DNA from: Eggerthellales bacterium
Lineage (GTDB): Bacteria; Actinomycetota; Coriobacteriia; Coriobacteriales; Eggerthellaceae
Assembly: GCA_029101185.1 (NCBI GenBank)
Contig: JAQXQN010000089.1
Coordinates: forward strand, 1 to 45,312
Direction: 5' to 3'
DNA: 45,312 bases
The notes beneath the pieces were generated by a model that had not been told where the DNA came from, searched no databases, and saw only the letters and a list, made by a program, of their open reading frames with translations. Made by a program: the position numbers and the translations under genes. Below are positions 16,280-23,908 of this stretch, piece by piece; within the stretch, counting starts at the first letter, position 1; each line of letters begins with the position of its first letter.

Positions 16280-16308
16280 ATGATAGCAAAACCTCAATAC
16301 CTATGCAA
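16280..16308 (-). promoter_or_regulatory. Promoter of tRNA-Leu
   Basis: On the minus strand TTGCAT (plus 16303-16308), a 17-base spacer and TATCAT (plus 16280-16285) form a good -35/-10 pair. Its -10 ends 16 bases before the tRNA-Leu 5' end, so the leader would be very short. It lies in the gap after secG. Confidence 0.72.
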
Positions 16309-16319
16309 GAGGAAATTTT

Positions 16320-16574
16320 TTAAAGTGCAATGGATCCCTGGGGATAAATAATCATAAGAACCAGCAGGGAAATCAAGAACACCACCGCAAGGATAATGGT
16401 GATACGATCCAGGTTCTTCTCGATGATGTTGGTGCCGGTCTGGGAAGAATACATGGAGCTGGAAATCATATCGGAAACTCCCGTACCCTTACCGGAATGC
16501 AGAAGCACAAAGACAATCAGACCCACGCCAGAAACGGCCCAAAGAATCAGGAACACGATAAGCAGAGCGTTCAC
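16320..16574 (-). CDS. secG: Preprotein translocase subunit SecG
   Basis: Small subunit of the SecYEG channel. Its 84 residues contain two membrane spans (about 3-24 and 58-79) joined by the conserved loop LLHSGKGTGVSDMISSS...SSQTGTNIIEKNLDR. The start is a GTG at 16574 with a strong AAGGAG site. It lies 45 bases after the aroE-aroK-aroQ gene, and may be read from the aro transcript or from its own promoter. Confidence 0.95.
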   Translation of the reverse strand: MNALLIVFLILWAVSGVGLIVFVLLHSGKGTGVSDMISSSMYSSQTGTNIIEKNLDRITIILAVVFLISLLVLMIIYPQGSIAL

Positions 16575-16619
16575 GCTACCTACTCCTTAAATGAATTGGT
16601 TGGTTACACAGATAGTAGA

Positions 16620-18461
16620 TTATACCCAACCGCACGATTCGCTGACAAGAAAATCATTCAAAAACAAAAGCCCCTGCCGATATCCATCAATCCCTTGACC
16701 TGTGATAGTGGTAATAGCGGCCTGCCTCACGTAAGACACCTGCCGGAAATCCTCTCGGGAGGACACATCAGAGATATGAACCTCTACAAAGGGGATCTGC
16801 ACTGCTTTTAGAGCGTCAAGCAAGGCTACTGAGGTATGGGTGTACGCTCCCGGGTTAATCACGATTCCATCAACGCAACCCATTGCCTGCTGAATCCGGT
16901 CCACCAGATCTCCCTCGTGGTTGCTTTGGTACTCTTCAACCATAAAGCCATAGGTCCGAGAGGTTTCTTCAAGCAATGCCAGCAACGCGGCATAACCCTC
17001 ATTGCCGTAAATGGCAGGCTCTCGAATTCCAAGCATATTAATGTTAGGTCCGTTGATTACCAGATAAGTACGGGGAAGATGGCTAGGATCTTCCGCTGCC
17101 ACCTGGGCACATATGGAACCAAGGGATTCGCGACCCCACCAAAGCGCCAGCTCTCTCATGCAACGATCCAGGGCAACCTGAGGGGTATCGTCATTATCGA
17201 TGGTAAGGTCCGCCCAGGCCTCATAGAGGTGCTTGCGTTGCGTATAGAGCGCACCCACCCCCTCAGAGGCACTCAGGGGCCTGCCTTGCGTATCAAGATG
17301 CTCGAGTGGCCTACGCACGCGCAGCAGAACGCCATTTTGATGAAGTAGGTCGTAGTTGACCGGTTGGGTAATCACCCCACCGCCGCACCCTATCACCAAA
17401 CCAGATTGGGAACCCAATTCGGCCATGACCTGGGTCTCCAGAGCACGAAAGCCCGCTTCGCCAGACTCCTGGAAAATTTGAGGGATTGGTTTGCCTGCGG
17501 CCTCTTGAATTCTCTGATCCGCGTCAACATACTCACGTCCCAGGGCCTGTGCAAGTTCGGCGCCAATGGTGCTCTTTCCGCACCCAGGCATGCCAATAAG
17601 CACCACGTTCTCCTCTTGAGCGGCAATACGATGGGTGATGCGGGTAATTTGCGCGTCATCGACAGGTTGTCCGGAAAACAGCTCGCAAGCCCGTTTTGCC
17701 TGGCCCACAAGCATGCTCAGCCCGTTGACGTGGGGCACGCCAAGGCGCTCGCATTGCAGCATCAAGCCGGTTCTCGCGGGGTTATAGACCACATCAGCCA
17801 CGCCCTTAAGGCCATCGGCCCATCCCAAGCGCGTCTCCCCTACGCGGGTGAACTCCTCTATCTGAATGGGGCTCTCAGGGCAGTGGGGGTACATACCTAC
17901 CGGAGTCGTGTTAACAATAAAGGACGCATCCGCATGTGCCGAAGCGTCCTGCAGGGTAAACCCCTCAATGGATCGGGAAAGCACCACCACGGACGCGGCA
18001 CCCATGTCCCCGAGGGCTACCTGGGCGGTCTTTGAGGCACCACCGGCTCCTAGGACCACCACCTTTGCGCCAGTCACGTCCATGCCAGCCGATTCCATCA
18101 TGTATCGGAACCCGTAATAGTCCGTGTTGTCACCATACAGGGTGCCATCGCAAAGGCGGATGACTGTGTTGACGCATCCAATGCGACGAGCCGCATCGCT
18201 GAGGACGTCGCACAGGCCAGCAACGGTTACCTTATAAGGAATGGTCACGTTAAAGCCGTCAAACCCCCCGTTCCTGACGAAATCCTCCACCTGATCAGGC
18301 TCAAGCTCTACCAGCCGGTACTCGTAATCGGCCAGGCACTGGTGAATCTGCGGGGAATAGCTATGCCCGAGGGTGCGCCCAATCAGCCCAAAGGTGCCCT
18401 GGGGGTTTCTCGAGCAAGGCTGCCCAATCTGAGAGGATTTGCAGGATGGGATGTCATGCAT
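16620..18461 (-). CDS. Trifunctional shikimate dehydrogenase - shikimate kinase - type II 3-dehydroquinate dehydratase
   Basis: A single 613-residue protein carrying three consecutive shikimate-pathway enzymes. Residues about 20-280 are AroE, with GRTLGHSYSP, NVTIPYK (catalytic Lys near 77), GDNTDYYGF and the NADP-binding VVLGAGGASK. Residues about 284-445 are AroK, with the P-loop GMPGCGKST (about 290-298), FRALE, the glycine-rich GCGGGV and a GRPLS arginine loop. Residues about 465-600 are AroQ, with NGPNINMLG, REPAIYG (catalytic Arg/Tyr near 480-485) and EVHISD (catalytic His near 562). No stop or frameshift breaks the frame. ATG 18461 is chosen because AAAGGA lies six bases upstream; an in-frame TTG at 18479 lacks this. 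It catalyses dehydroquinate to shikimate-3-phosphate, though not in pathway order along the chain. It is the sixth gene of the aro operon. Confidence 0.95.
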   Translation of the reverse strand: MHDIPSCKSSQIGQPCSRNPQGTFGLIGRTLGHSYSPQIHQCLADYEYRLVELEPDQVEDFVRNGGFDGFNVTIPYKVTVAGLCDVLSDAARRIGCVNTVIRLCDGTLYGDNTDYYGFRYMMESAGMDVTGAKVVVLGAGGASKTAQVALGDMGAASVVVLSRSIEGFTLQDASAHADASFIVNTTPVGMYPHCPESPIQIEEFTRVGETRLGWADGLKGVADVVYNPARTGLMLQCERLGVPHVNGLSMLVGQAKRACELFSGQPVDDAQITRITHRIAAQEENVVLIGMPGCGKSTIGAELAQALGREYVDADQRIQEAAGKPIPQIFQESGEAGFRALETQVMAELGSQSGLVIGCGGGVITQPVNYDLLHQNGVLLRVRRPLEHLDTQGRPLSASEGVGALYTQRKHLYEAWADLTIDNDDTPQVALDRCMRELALWWGRESLGSICAQVAAEDPSHLPRTYLVINGPNINMLGIREPAIYGNEGYAALLALLEETSRTYGFMVEEYQSNHEGDLVDRIQQAMGCVDGIVINPGAYTHTSVALLDALKAVQIPFVEVHISDVSSREDFRQVSYVRQAAITTITGQGIDGYRQGLLFLNDFLVSESCGWV

Positions 18462-18506
18462 GAGAGGTCCTTTCGACAAAGGCCAAAGGCGTCAGAGGGG
18501 CGTGGG

Positions 18507-19691
18507 CTATCGGGAGATTTCGGAATAGCTTCCTAGATAGGTACACACATCGCACAAAGGCGGAATCTGCTGAATGAGCTGGGCGAAGGAGTCTTGCCCA
18601 GGCACGGATTCCACGTCGACGTAGAACATGAATTCAAACTCCCGGCCGGGTATGGGGCGACTTTCCAGCTTGACCATGTTAATGCCCAATGCGGCAATCC
18701 GAGAAAGCACCCGGAACAAGGACCCGGCCTCGTGATGAAGGACCAGCAGGAAGGAGGAGGTATCCGCACCCTCAAAAACCAGAGGCGTTGATGAGACGCA
18801 GATGAACCTGGTGAAGTTGTTCTCCTCATCCTGGATGCCTTCTTGGAGCACCTCAAGGCCGTAAATGTCGGCGCACAGTTTTGAAGCGATGCAGGCCTGG
18901 GTGAAGTCTTGCCCCTTGGCAACCACGGAGGCAGCAAGGGCCGTGTTCTTACAGAAATGGGAGCGCACGTCCTCAAGCCCGTCGATGAACTGGGCGCATT
19001 GCCGCAAGGCCTGTTCATGAGAGCACACCACCCGAATGTCCTCAAGACGGGTACCGGGGCGCACTAGCAGGCAATGGTTGACCCGCAATGTCACCGCGCC
19101 GCAGATGTACAGGCCCCGCTGGGAAAGCAGGTTGTAGACCTTATCCACGGACCCGGCGGTTGAGTTCTCCAGAGGCAGGACCCCAAAGTCCACACGCTGA
19201 GACTCCACCGCATCGCACACCGCATCCCAGGTGGTCTCAAAACTCATCTGCGGCTGGCGAAACAACTCCGTTGCGGCAATATGGGAATATGCCCCGGAAA
19301 CCCCCTGGCAGGCAACGTGGACCTGGTGGTTGGGGGCGTGTATGGGCGTTACATCTTTCAGGAAACAGGTAAGGTCCGTCGGGCCATCAAGCATGGCATG
19401 CTGATAGGAGCGGCTCATCTCCATGATCATGGAGAACAGGCCCGGCATGTACTGCTTGAACTCATCGCAGGCGGCATCAGTAACCGCGCTAATCTTCTGC
19501 CGCTCCCGCGTGGCATCAAGGACAGGCTTTCCCACTGCCCGCTTATAGGCGGCAACGTCTTTGGCAATGGCCATGCGCTGCTGGAACAGGTCTACGAGCT
19601 GCTCATCAATAGCGTCAATCTTTGCCCGAGACAGGGCAAGGTCAATCACAGGTTCGTCAATCACGGGTTCGTCAATCACGGGTTCGGTCAT
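18507..19691 (-). CDS. pheA: Bifunctional chorismate mutase / prephenate dehydratase (P-protein)
   Basis: Converts chorismate to prephenate and then to phenylpyruvate for phenylalanine. The 394 residues run: a chorismate mutase helical domain (about 18-105, LSRAKIDAIDEQLVDLFQQR); prephenate dehydratase (about 123-300, QGVSGAYSH and NNFTRF); and an ACT domain (about 310-394) with the Phe-binding signature ESRPIPG for feedback inhibition. The first 17 residues contain EPVID three times in a row, encoded by a 15-base tandem repeat. The start lies four bases after the aroC stop, so translation is probably coupled; no strong ribosome site is seen. Confidence 0.96.
   Translation of the reverse strand: MTEPVIDEPVIDEPVIDLALSRAKIDAIDEQLVDLFQQRMAIAKDVAAYKRAVGKPVLDATRERQKISAVTDAACDEFKQYMPGLFSMIMEMSRSYQHAMLDGPTDLTCFLKDVTPIHAPNHQVHVACQGVSGAYSHIAATELFRQPQMSFETTWDAVCDAVESQRVDFGVLPLENSTAGSVDKVYNLLSQRGLYICGAVTLRVNHCLLVRPGTRLEDIRVVCSHEQALRQCAQFIDGLEDVRSHFCKNTALAASVVAKGQDFTQACIASKLCADIYGLEVLQEGIQDEENNFTRFICVSSTPLVFEGADTSSFLLVLHHEAGSLFRVLSRIAALGINMVKLESRPIPGREFEFMFYVDVESVPGQDSFAQLIQQIPPLCDVCTYLGSYSEISR
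19641..19685 (-). repeat. Three 15-base tandem repeats in the start of pheA
   Basis: Units 19641-19655, 19656-19670 and 19671-19685 are identical except for one base in the first. On the minus strand each encodes EPVID. The unit is a multiple of three, so copy changes keep the pheA frame. Confidence 0.95.
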
Positions 19692-19695
19692 CTAT

Positions 19696-20787
19696 CTACA
19701 CCAGATCCAATCTTTGCTCGAGCAGCAGATCAAGCACAGCAAGGCAACAGGCGGCCTCAACTACCGGCACGGCTCTGACAGAAAGACAGGGGTCATGCCT
19801 GCCATGGATGGCAAGTTGGGTATTGCTGCCCGTTGAAAGGTCCACGCTCTCTTGAGGAAGGAAAATGGAGGGCGTAGGTTTAAGCGCCACCCGAAACACC
19901 AGGGGTTGACCGTTAGAGATGCCTCCAAGGATACCGCCTGCCGTATTAGAAGTAATGGACACCTGACCGTCCACCATTCTATAAGGGTCGTTATTCGCAG
20001 ACCCCCTCCTGCCGGCAACCTCAAAACCGTCCCCAAACTCAATGCCCTTTACGGCAGGAATTCCAAAGGCAATCTGGGCGATGCGATTTTCCAGCCCGTC
20101 AAACATAGGCTGACCAACCCCCACAGGAAGTCCCACCATAGCGCATTCAATCACGCCACCCACACTGTCCTTCTCGGATCGGGCCTGCACAATCTCATCG
20201 ATCATTGCCTGGTCATAGGGGGGCTCTGCGGGAAACACGGCTTCCTGGGCGTAGCGCAACTGGTCAAGAGAGACCTGCTGGCTATCCCAACGTGCTCCAT
20301 GAATGCCGCCCACCTGTATCAAATGGGCACCACAGACGATACCTAAGGTCTCCAGATACTGTTTAGCAATGCCGCCAGCAACGCACAATGGTGCGGTAAG
20401 ACGACCGCTGAAGTGGCCGCCTCCGCGACAATCCTGATTGCCCTTCCATTTGACCTGGGCCACATAATCCGCATGACCTGGACGTGGCACGGTCTTGAGA
20501 GAGTCATAATCCTGGCTTCGCGTGTTGGTGTTCTCAATCACCGCGGCCAAAGGAGCGCCACAGGTAACGCCCTGGGAAAGCCCTCCCAGAAACCGAACCG
20601 CATCTGCCTCCTTGCGAGGCGTTGACCAGGGAAGTCCACCAGGGGCCCTCCTGGCCATGAAGTCGGCAAGCTGCTCCTGGTCTACGGCAAACCCGGCGGG
20701 AAACCCGTCAATCACGCATCCGATGGCCTCGGAATGGCTCTGACCAAATATGGATACCTTCAGGATATGTCCGATGGTAGAAGACAT
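19696..20787 (-). CDS. aroC: Chorismate synthase
   Basis: Last shared step to the aromatic amino acids: EPSP to chorismate, with reduced FMN as cofactor. The length of 363 residues is normal. Signatures are GQSHSEAIGCVIDG at the N-terminus, RRAPGG, RPGHADYV, RGGGHFSGRLTAP and, later, GISNGQPLVFRVALKPTPSI. The ATG is three bases after the aroB stop, with the GGGG of that junction acting as a short ribosome site. Its substrate maker, EPSP synthase, is not in the window. Confidence 0.96.
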   Translation of the reverse strand: MSSTIGHILKVSIFGQSHSEAIGCVIDGFPAGFAVDQEQLADFMARRAPGGLPWSTPRKEADAVRFLGGLSQGVTCGAPLAAVIENTNTRSQDYDSLKTVPRPGHADYVAQVKWKGNQDCRGGGHFSGRLTAPLCVAGGIAKQYLETLGIVCGAHLIQVGGIHGARWDSQQVSLDQLRYAQEAVFPAEPPYDQAMIDEIVQARSEKDSVGGVIECAMVGLPVGVGQPMFDGLENRIAQIAFGIPAVKGIEFGDGFEVAGRRGSANNDPYRMVDGQVSITSNTAGGILGGISNGQPLVFRVALKPTPSIFLPQESVDLSTGSNTQLAIHGRHDPCLSVRAVPVVEAACCLAVLDLLLEQRLDLV

Positions 20788-20790
20788 CCC

Positions 20791-21849
20791 CTACACCGAC
20801 CTTTCCACCAGTTGCTTGAACTGCTCAAGGGGCAGCGCATCAATACGCACCTTCCCTATGCCCTCCATGGCTACCACGTTCATCACGGAGCCGTGGCGCT
20901 TCTTGTCCTGAAGGGCGGCGGAATACAATTGCTCAGGCGGCCAGGACGCTTCGACATCAAAACCGTACGACGCAAGCACGCCAATGAGACGGGAGGCATC
21001 ACTAGGATCGCAAATGCCAAGCCGCTGACAGCCTCGGGCCATCAGCGCCATTCCGCACCCCACCGCAAAGCCATGGGTAACGCCAAAATGGGACAGACTC
21101 TCGATGGAATGACCCAGGGTATGGCCAAAGTTCAAGGTCTGCCGCAGCCCCCGTTCCTGCTCGTCGGCCTCCACCACGTCCCGCTTGACCTGGACGCACC
21201 GGAAGATCACCTGCTCGAGCCGGGGATCTTGCAGGCTGAGGGGCTGTTGAATCATGTCGAAGAGTCCAGCGTCGGCAATGACACCATACTTGATGACCTC
21301 CGCACACCCATCGGTAAAGAAGTGGGGCTCAAGGGTGGCAAGAACGCTGGTGTCAATGACCACAGCATCAGGTTGGAAGAAGGCACCCACCAAATTTTTG
21401 CCCAGGGGCAGATCCACGGCGGTCTTTCCACCCACAGAGGAGTCCACGCAGGCCAAAAGGGAGGTGGGTACCTGAATGCAGGCGCACCCACGCATGTAGG
21501 TGGCAGCGGCAAAACCAGCAATATCCCCGGTGACACCGCCCCCCAGGGCAACAACCAGGCTGTCTCTGGTGCAGCCGGCCTCAGCCATGGCCACAAGCAG
21601 CCGTCCGTATGTTTCTAGGGTTTTGGACCTTTCGCCTGCAGGAAACACGAAGCTGTCCCAGGCAAGGCCTGAGCTGCGCACAGATTCCCCCACCCGATCA
21701 AGGTAGAGGGGTGCCACGTTGGAGTCGGATACGATAAACGCCTTATCCACCCGTGGCATGGTTGCACACAGACGTCCTACCTCATCAAGGCGATACTCGT
21801 TGATATATATGTCATAGGGCTTTGAAGCCGATACATGCACCACGCTCAT
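20791..21849 (-). CDS. aroB: 3-dehydroquinate synthase
   Basis: NAD- and metal-dependent enzyme that cyclises DAHP to 3-dehydroquinate. Its 352 residues include PAGERSKTLET, LGGGVTGDIAGFAAATYMRG, VPTSLLACVDSSVGGKTAVD, CAEVIKYG and the metal site NFGHTLGHSIE. AGGAG is five bases before the ATG. The gene starts eight bases after tyrA ends. It is the third gene of the aro operon. Confidence 0.96.
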   Translation of the reverse strand: MSVVHVSASKPYDIYINEYRLDEVGRLCATMPRVDKAFIVSDSNVAPLYLDRVGESVRSSGLAWDSFVFPAGERSKTLETYGRLLVAMAEAGCTRDSLVVALGGGVTGDIAGFAAATYMRGCACIQVPTSLLACVDSSVGGKTAVDLPLGKNLVGAFFQPDAVVIDTSVLATLEPHFFTDGCAEVIKYGVIADAGLFDMIQQPLSLQDPRLEQVIFRCVQVKRDVVEADEQERGLRQTLNFGHTLGHSIESLSHFGVTHGFAVGCGMALMARGCQRLGICDPSDASRLIGVLASYGFDVEASWPPEQLYSAALQDKKRHGSVMNVVAMEGIGKVRIDALPLEQFKQLVERSV

Positions 21850-21857
21850 GAAGGCTC

Positions 21858-22748
21858 CTAGGACCGAGGCATAGACGGGGTGGCCACCGAGGTATTGGGG
21901 AAGCGACCGTCAGCCTTGAGTTTGGCCTCCGTCCCCTCCGCAAGCAGCTGCCGAAGAGCTTCCTCGTCCTGGAAGGCCAGGGCATCCCGATACCGCTCCA
22001 GCTCTTGAATGAGCAGGTCAAGTTCGGATTGCAAGTTGTCCGCGTTGTCCAAGAACAGCTCCGTCCACATGTCAGGATTAAGTTCCGCAACCCGGGTCAG
22101 GTCCTTGTAGGAACCAGCGGAAAATCCCGTATGCTGCAAGGCGGTAGGCGATTTGATAAACGCGGAACTGACCACGTGGGCAAGTTGAGAGGTATATGCG
22201 ATCACCTGGTCATGTCGGGATGCCGAAGTAACCGAGTATGACCCAAATCCCACCGGGGATAAGGCCTGTTCAAAACGGTAAAGTTGAGCGGGGTCATAGG
22301 TCTCAGGGGGTACGAGTACCATAGGCTGACCCACGTAAAGATCCGAGCGGGCCGCCCTGAATCCGGACTTATGGGTTCCCGCCATGGGGTGCCCCCCGAA
22401 GAACACGAACCCGTAGCGCTGGGCAAGCAGGAAGCAGTGGGGGCAGATAGAGCGCTTGACACCGCCGCAATCCATCACCAACGTGCTGGGGCTGATATGG
22501 GAGGCCGTATCGGAAAGCCAGGACACGGTGGCTGCGGGGTAGAGGGCGATGATAATCAGGGTGCACTCCGGCACCGTGCGCTGGTCAAGAACCCCGGTAA
22601 TAGTGCCTTCCGCCAAGGCGGCGCGCAAGGACCCTTCGTCAATATCCGCCCCGTACACCGGGATTCCCGCATCCGCGTAGGCCTTGGCAAAGGAGCCACC
22701 AATCAGCCCAAGACCTACCACGCCTACGGTCATTGACGCATCTGCCAT
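21858..22748 (-). CDS. tyrA: Prephenate dehydrogenase
   Basis: Oxidative decarboxylation of prephenate to 4-hydroxyphenylpyruvate, for tyrosine. A Rossmann motif GVVGLGLIGGSFAKA opens the protein, with ADIDE ending the nucleotide-binding region. GHPMAGTHKSGFRAA and the active-site His in SQLAHVVSSA follow. At 296 residues it has room only for the catalytic and dimerisation domains, with no added ACT domain visible, so tyrosine feedback on it may be weak. GGAGG is five bases before the ATG. An arogenate preference cannot be excluded. Confidence 0.94.
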   Translation of the reverse strand: MADASMTVGVVGLGLIGGSFAKAYADAGIPVYGADIDEGSLRAALAEGTITGVLDQRTVPECTLIIIALYPAATVSWLSDTASHISPSTLVMDCGGVKRSICPHCFLLAQRYGFVFFGGHPMAGTHKSGFRAARSDLYVGQPMVLVPPETYDPAQLYRFEQALSPVGFGSYSVTSASRHDQVIAYTSQLAHVVSSAFIKSPTALQHTGFSAGSYKDLTRVAELNPDMWTELFLDNADNLQSELDLLIQELERYRDALAFQDEEALRQLLAEGTEAKLKADGRFPNTSVATPSMPRS

Positions 22749-22758
22749 CTTAGCCTCC

Positions 22759-23760
22759 CTACAGTGCGTGGCGGATCAGCGCAACCCTATCCATCATGTC
22801 CTGGAACTGATCGGGCAGCAAGGCCTGGGCGCCATCGGAGGCCGCATGGGCCGGATCATGGTGCACCTCGACCTCAAGGCCGTCGCAGCCCGCCGCGGTA
22901 GCCGCAAGGGCCACCGGGGTCACAAACCGGGTATAACCGGTGGCATGGCTGGGGTCAGCGATGATGGGCAGGTGGGTCAACTCCCGAAGCACCGGGATGG
23001 CGCAAACGTCAAACACGTTGCGGGTGCGCTTGTCATAGGAGCGAATTCCACGTTCACAAAGCATGACTTGGTCGTTTCCGCCAGCCATGATGTACTCGGC
23101 GGACATGAGAAGCTCGTCAATAGTGGCAGCAAGACCGCGCTTGAGCAGGATAGGCTTGTTGGTGCGGCCCAGTTCCTTGAGCAGGGTGAAGTTCTGCATG
23201 TTGCGTGCGCCCACCTGCAGGATGTCAACGTCGTCGAAAAGGTCCAGATCCCGTGCGTCCATGATCTCGGAGATGATGGGCATGCCAAACTCGCGCTTGA
23301 CTTTGGAAAGGATATCAAGGCCCTCCTTGCCCATGCCCTGGAAGGCATAGGGGCTGGTGCGGGGCTTGAAGGCGCCACCTCTGAATATGGTGGCTCCCGC
23401 AGCCTTAGCGGCGGCAGCAATGGTCATGCACTGCTCCTCAGACTCAACGGAGCACGGGCCGGCCATGACCACAAAGGAGTTAGGACCGCCGATGGTAACA
23501 TCGCCAACGCGAATCACCGTGTCATCGGGGTGGAACTTGCGATTGACCTTCTTGAAAGGCTCGGACACACGCTGGACGCTTTCCACCTGCTCCATGGTTT
23601 CTAGGTGGCGCATGTCAATACCAGTGGTATCTCCAATCAGGCCGACGATGGTCTGGTCGGTTCCCACAATCACGTGGGTCTGAATGTGCTGGGCCTCAAT
23701 GTATGTGCATAGATCCTCAATTTGCTTGGTTGACACCCCAGGCTTCAGTATTGCGATCAT
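22759..23760 (-). CDS. aroF: 3-deoxy-7-phosphoheptulonate (DAHP) synthase, type I-beta
   Basis: First step of the shikimate pathway, from PEP and erythrose-4-phosphate. The 333 residues consist of an N-terminal ferredoxin-like regulatory domain (about 1-70, MIAILKPGVSTKQIEDL) and a TIM-barrel resembling KDO8P synthase (MAGPCSVES, RGGAFKPRTSPYAFQG, LLKRGLAATIDE, ADPSHATG). This build is typical of the I-beta class, whose N-terminal domain mediates Tyr/Phe inhibition in characterised members. ATG 23760 follows AAAGGA; an in-frame TTG 15 bases upstream overlaps that site. It is the first gene of the aro operon. Confidence 0.96.
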   Translation of the reverse strand: MIAILKPGVSTKQIEDLCTYIEAQHIQTHVIVGTDQTIVGLIGDTTGIDMRHLETMEQVESVQRVSEPFKKVNRKFHPDDTVIRVGDVTIGGPNSFVVMAGPCSVESEEQCMTIAAAAKAAGATIFRGGAFKPRTSPYAFQGMGKEGLDILSKVKREFGMPIISEIMDARDLDLFDDVDILQVGARNMQNFTLLKELGRTNKPILLKRGLAATIDELLMSAEYIMAGGNDQVMLCERGIRSYDKRTRNVFDVCAIPVLRELTHLPIIADPSHATGYTRFVTPVALAATAAGCDGLEVEVHHDPAHAASDGAQALLPDQFQDMMDRVALIRHAL

Positions 23761-23783
23761 GTTGGTTCCTTTCAAACGCGTGA

Positions 23784-23812
23784 TGTCACACAGTACAACG
23801 TGTCAGTGACAC
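23784..23812 (-). promoter_or_regulatory. Inverted-repeat candidate operator in the aro leader
   Basis: GTGTCA-G-TGACAC is a perfect 13-base palindrome at 23800-23812, and TGTCAC at 23784-23789 forms a second inverted pair with GTGACA (23806-23811). They lie 24-52 bases upstream of the aroF ATG. A repressor site for the aro operon is an inference. The TATATT further upstream may be a -10. Confidence 0.42.
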
Positions 23813-23908
23813 CGAGGACCTTGCATAAAGGTTTCGTAATATAAACGGCGGAGCCTATGGTTTCAGCGGACGTGAAACATTACTTCACGCCGACCCTATA
23901 GATGAAGA

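Noticed and set aside
20734-21618. 294-codon plus-strand frame opposite aroB
   Set aside because: It lies wholly inside a clear dehydroquinate synthase gene and its product shows no domain or plausible start context.
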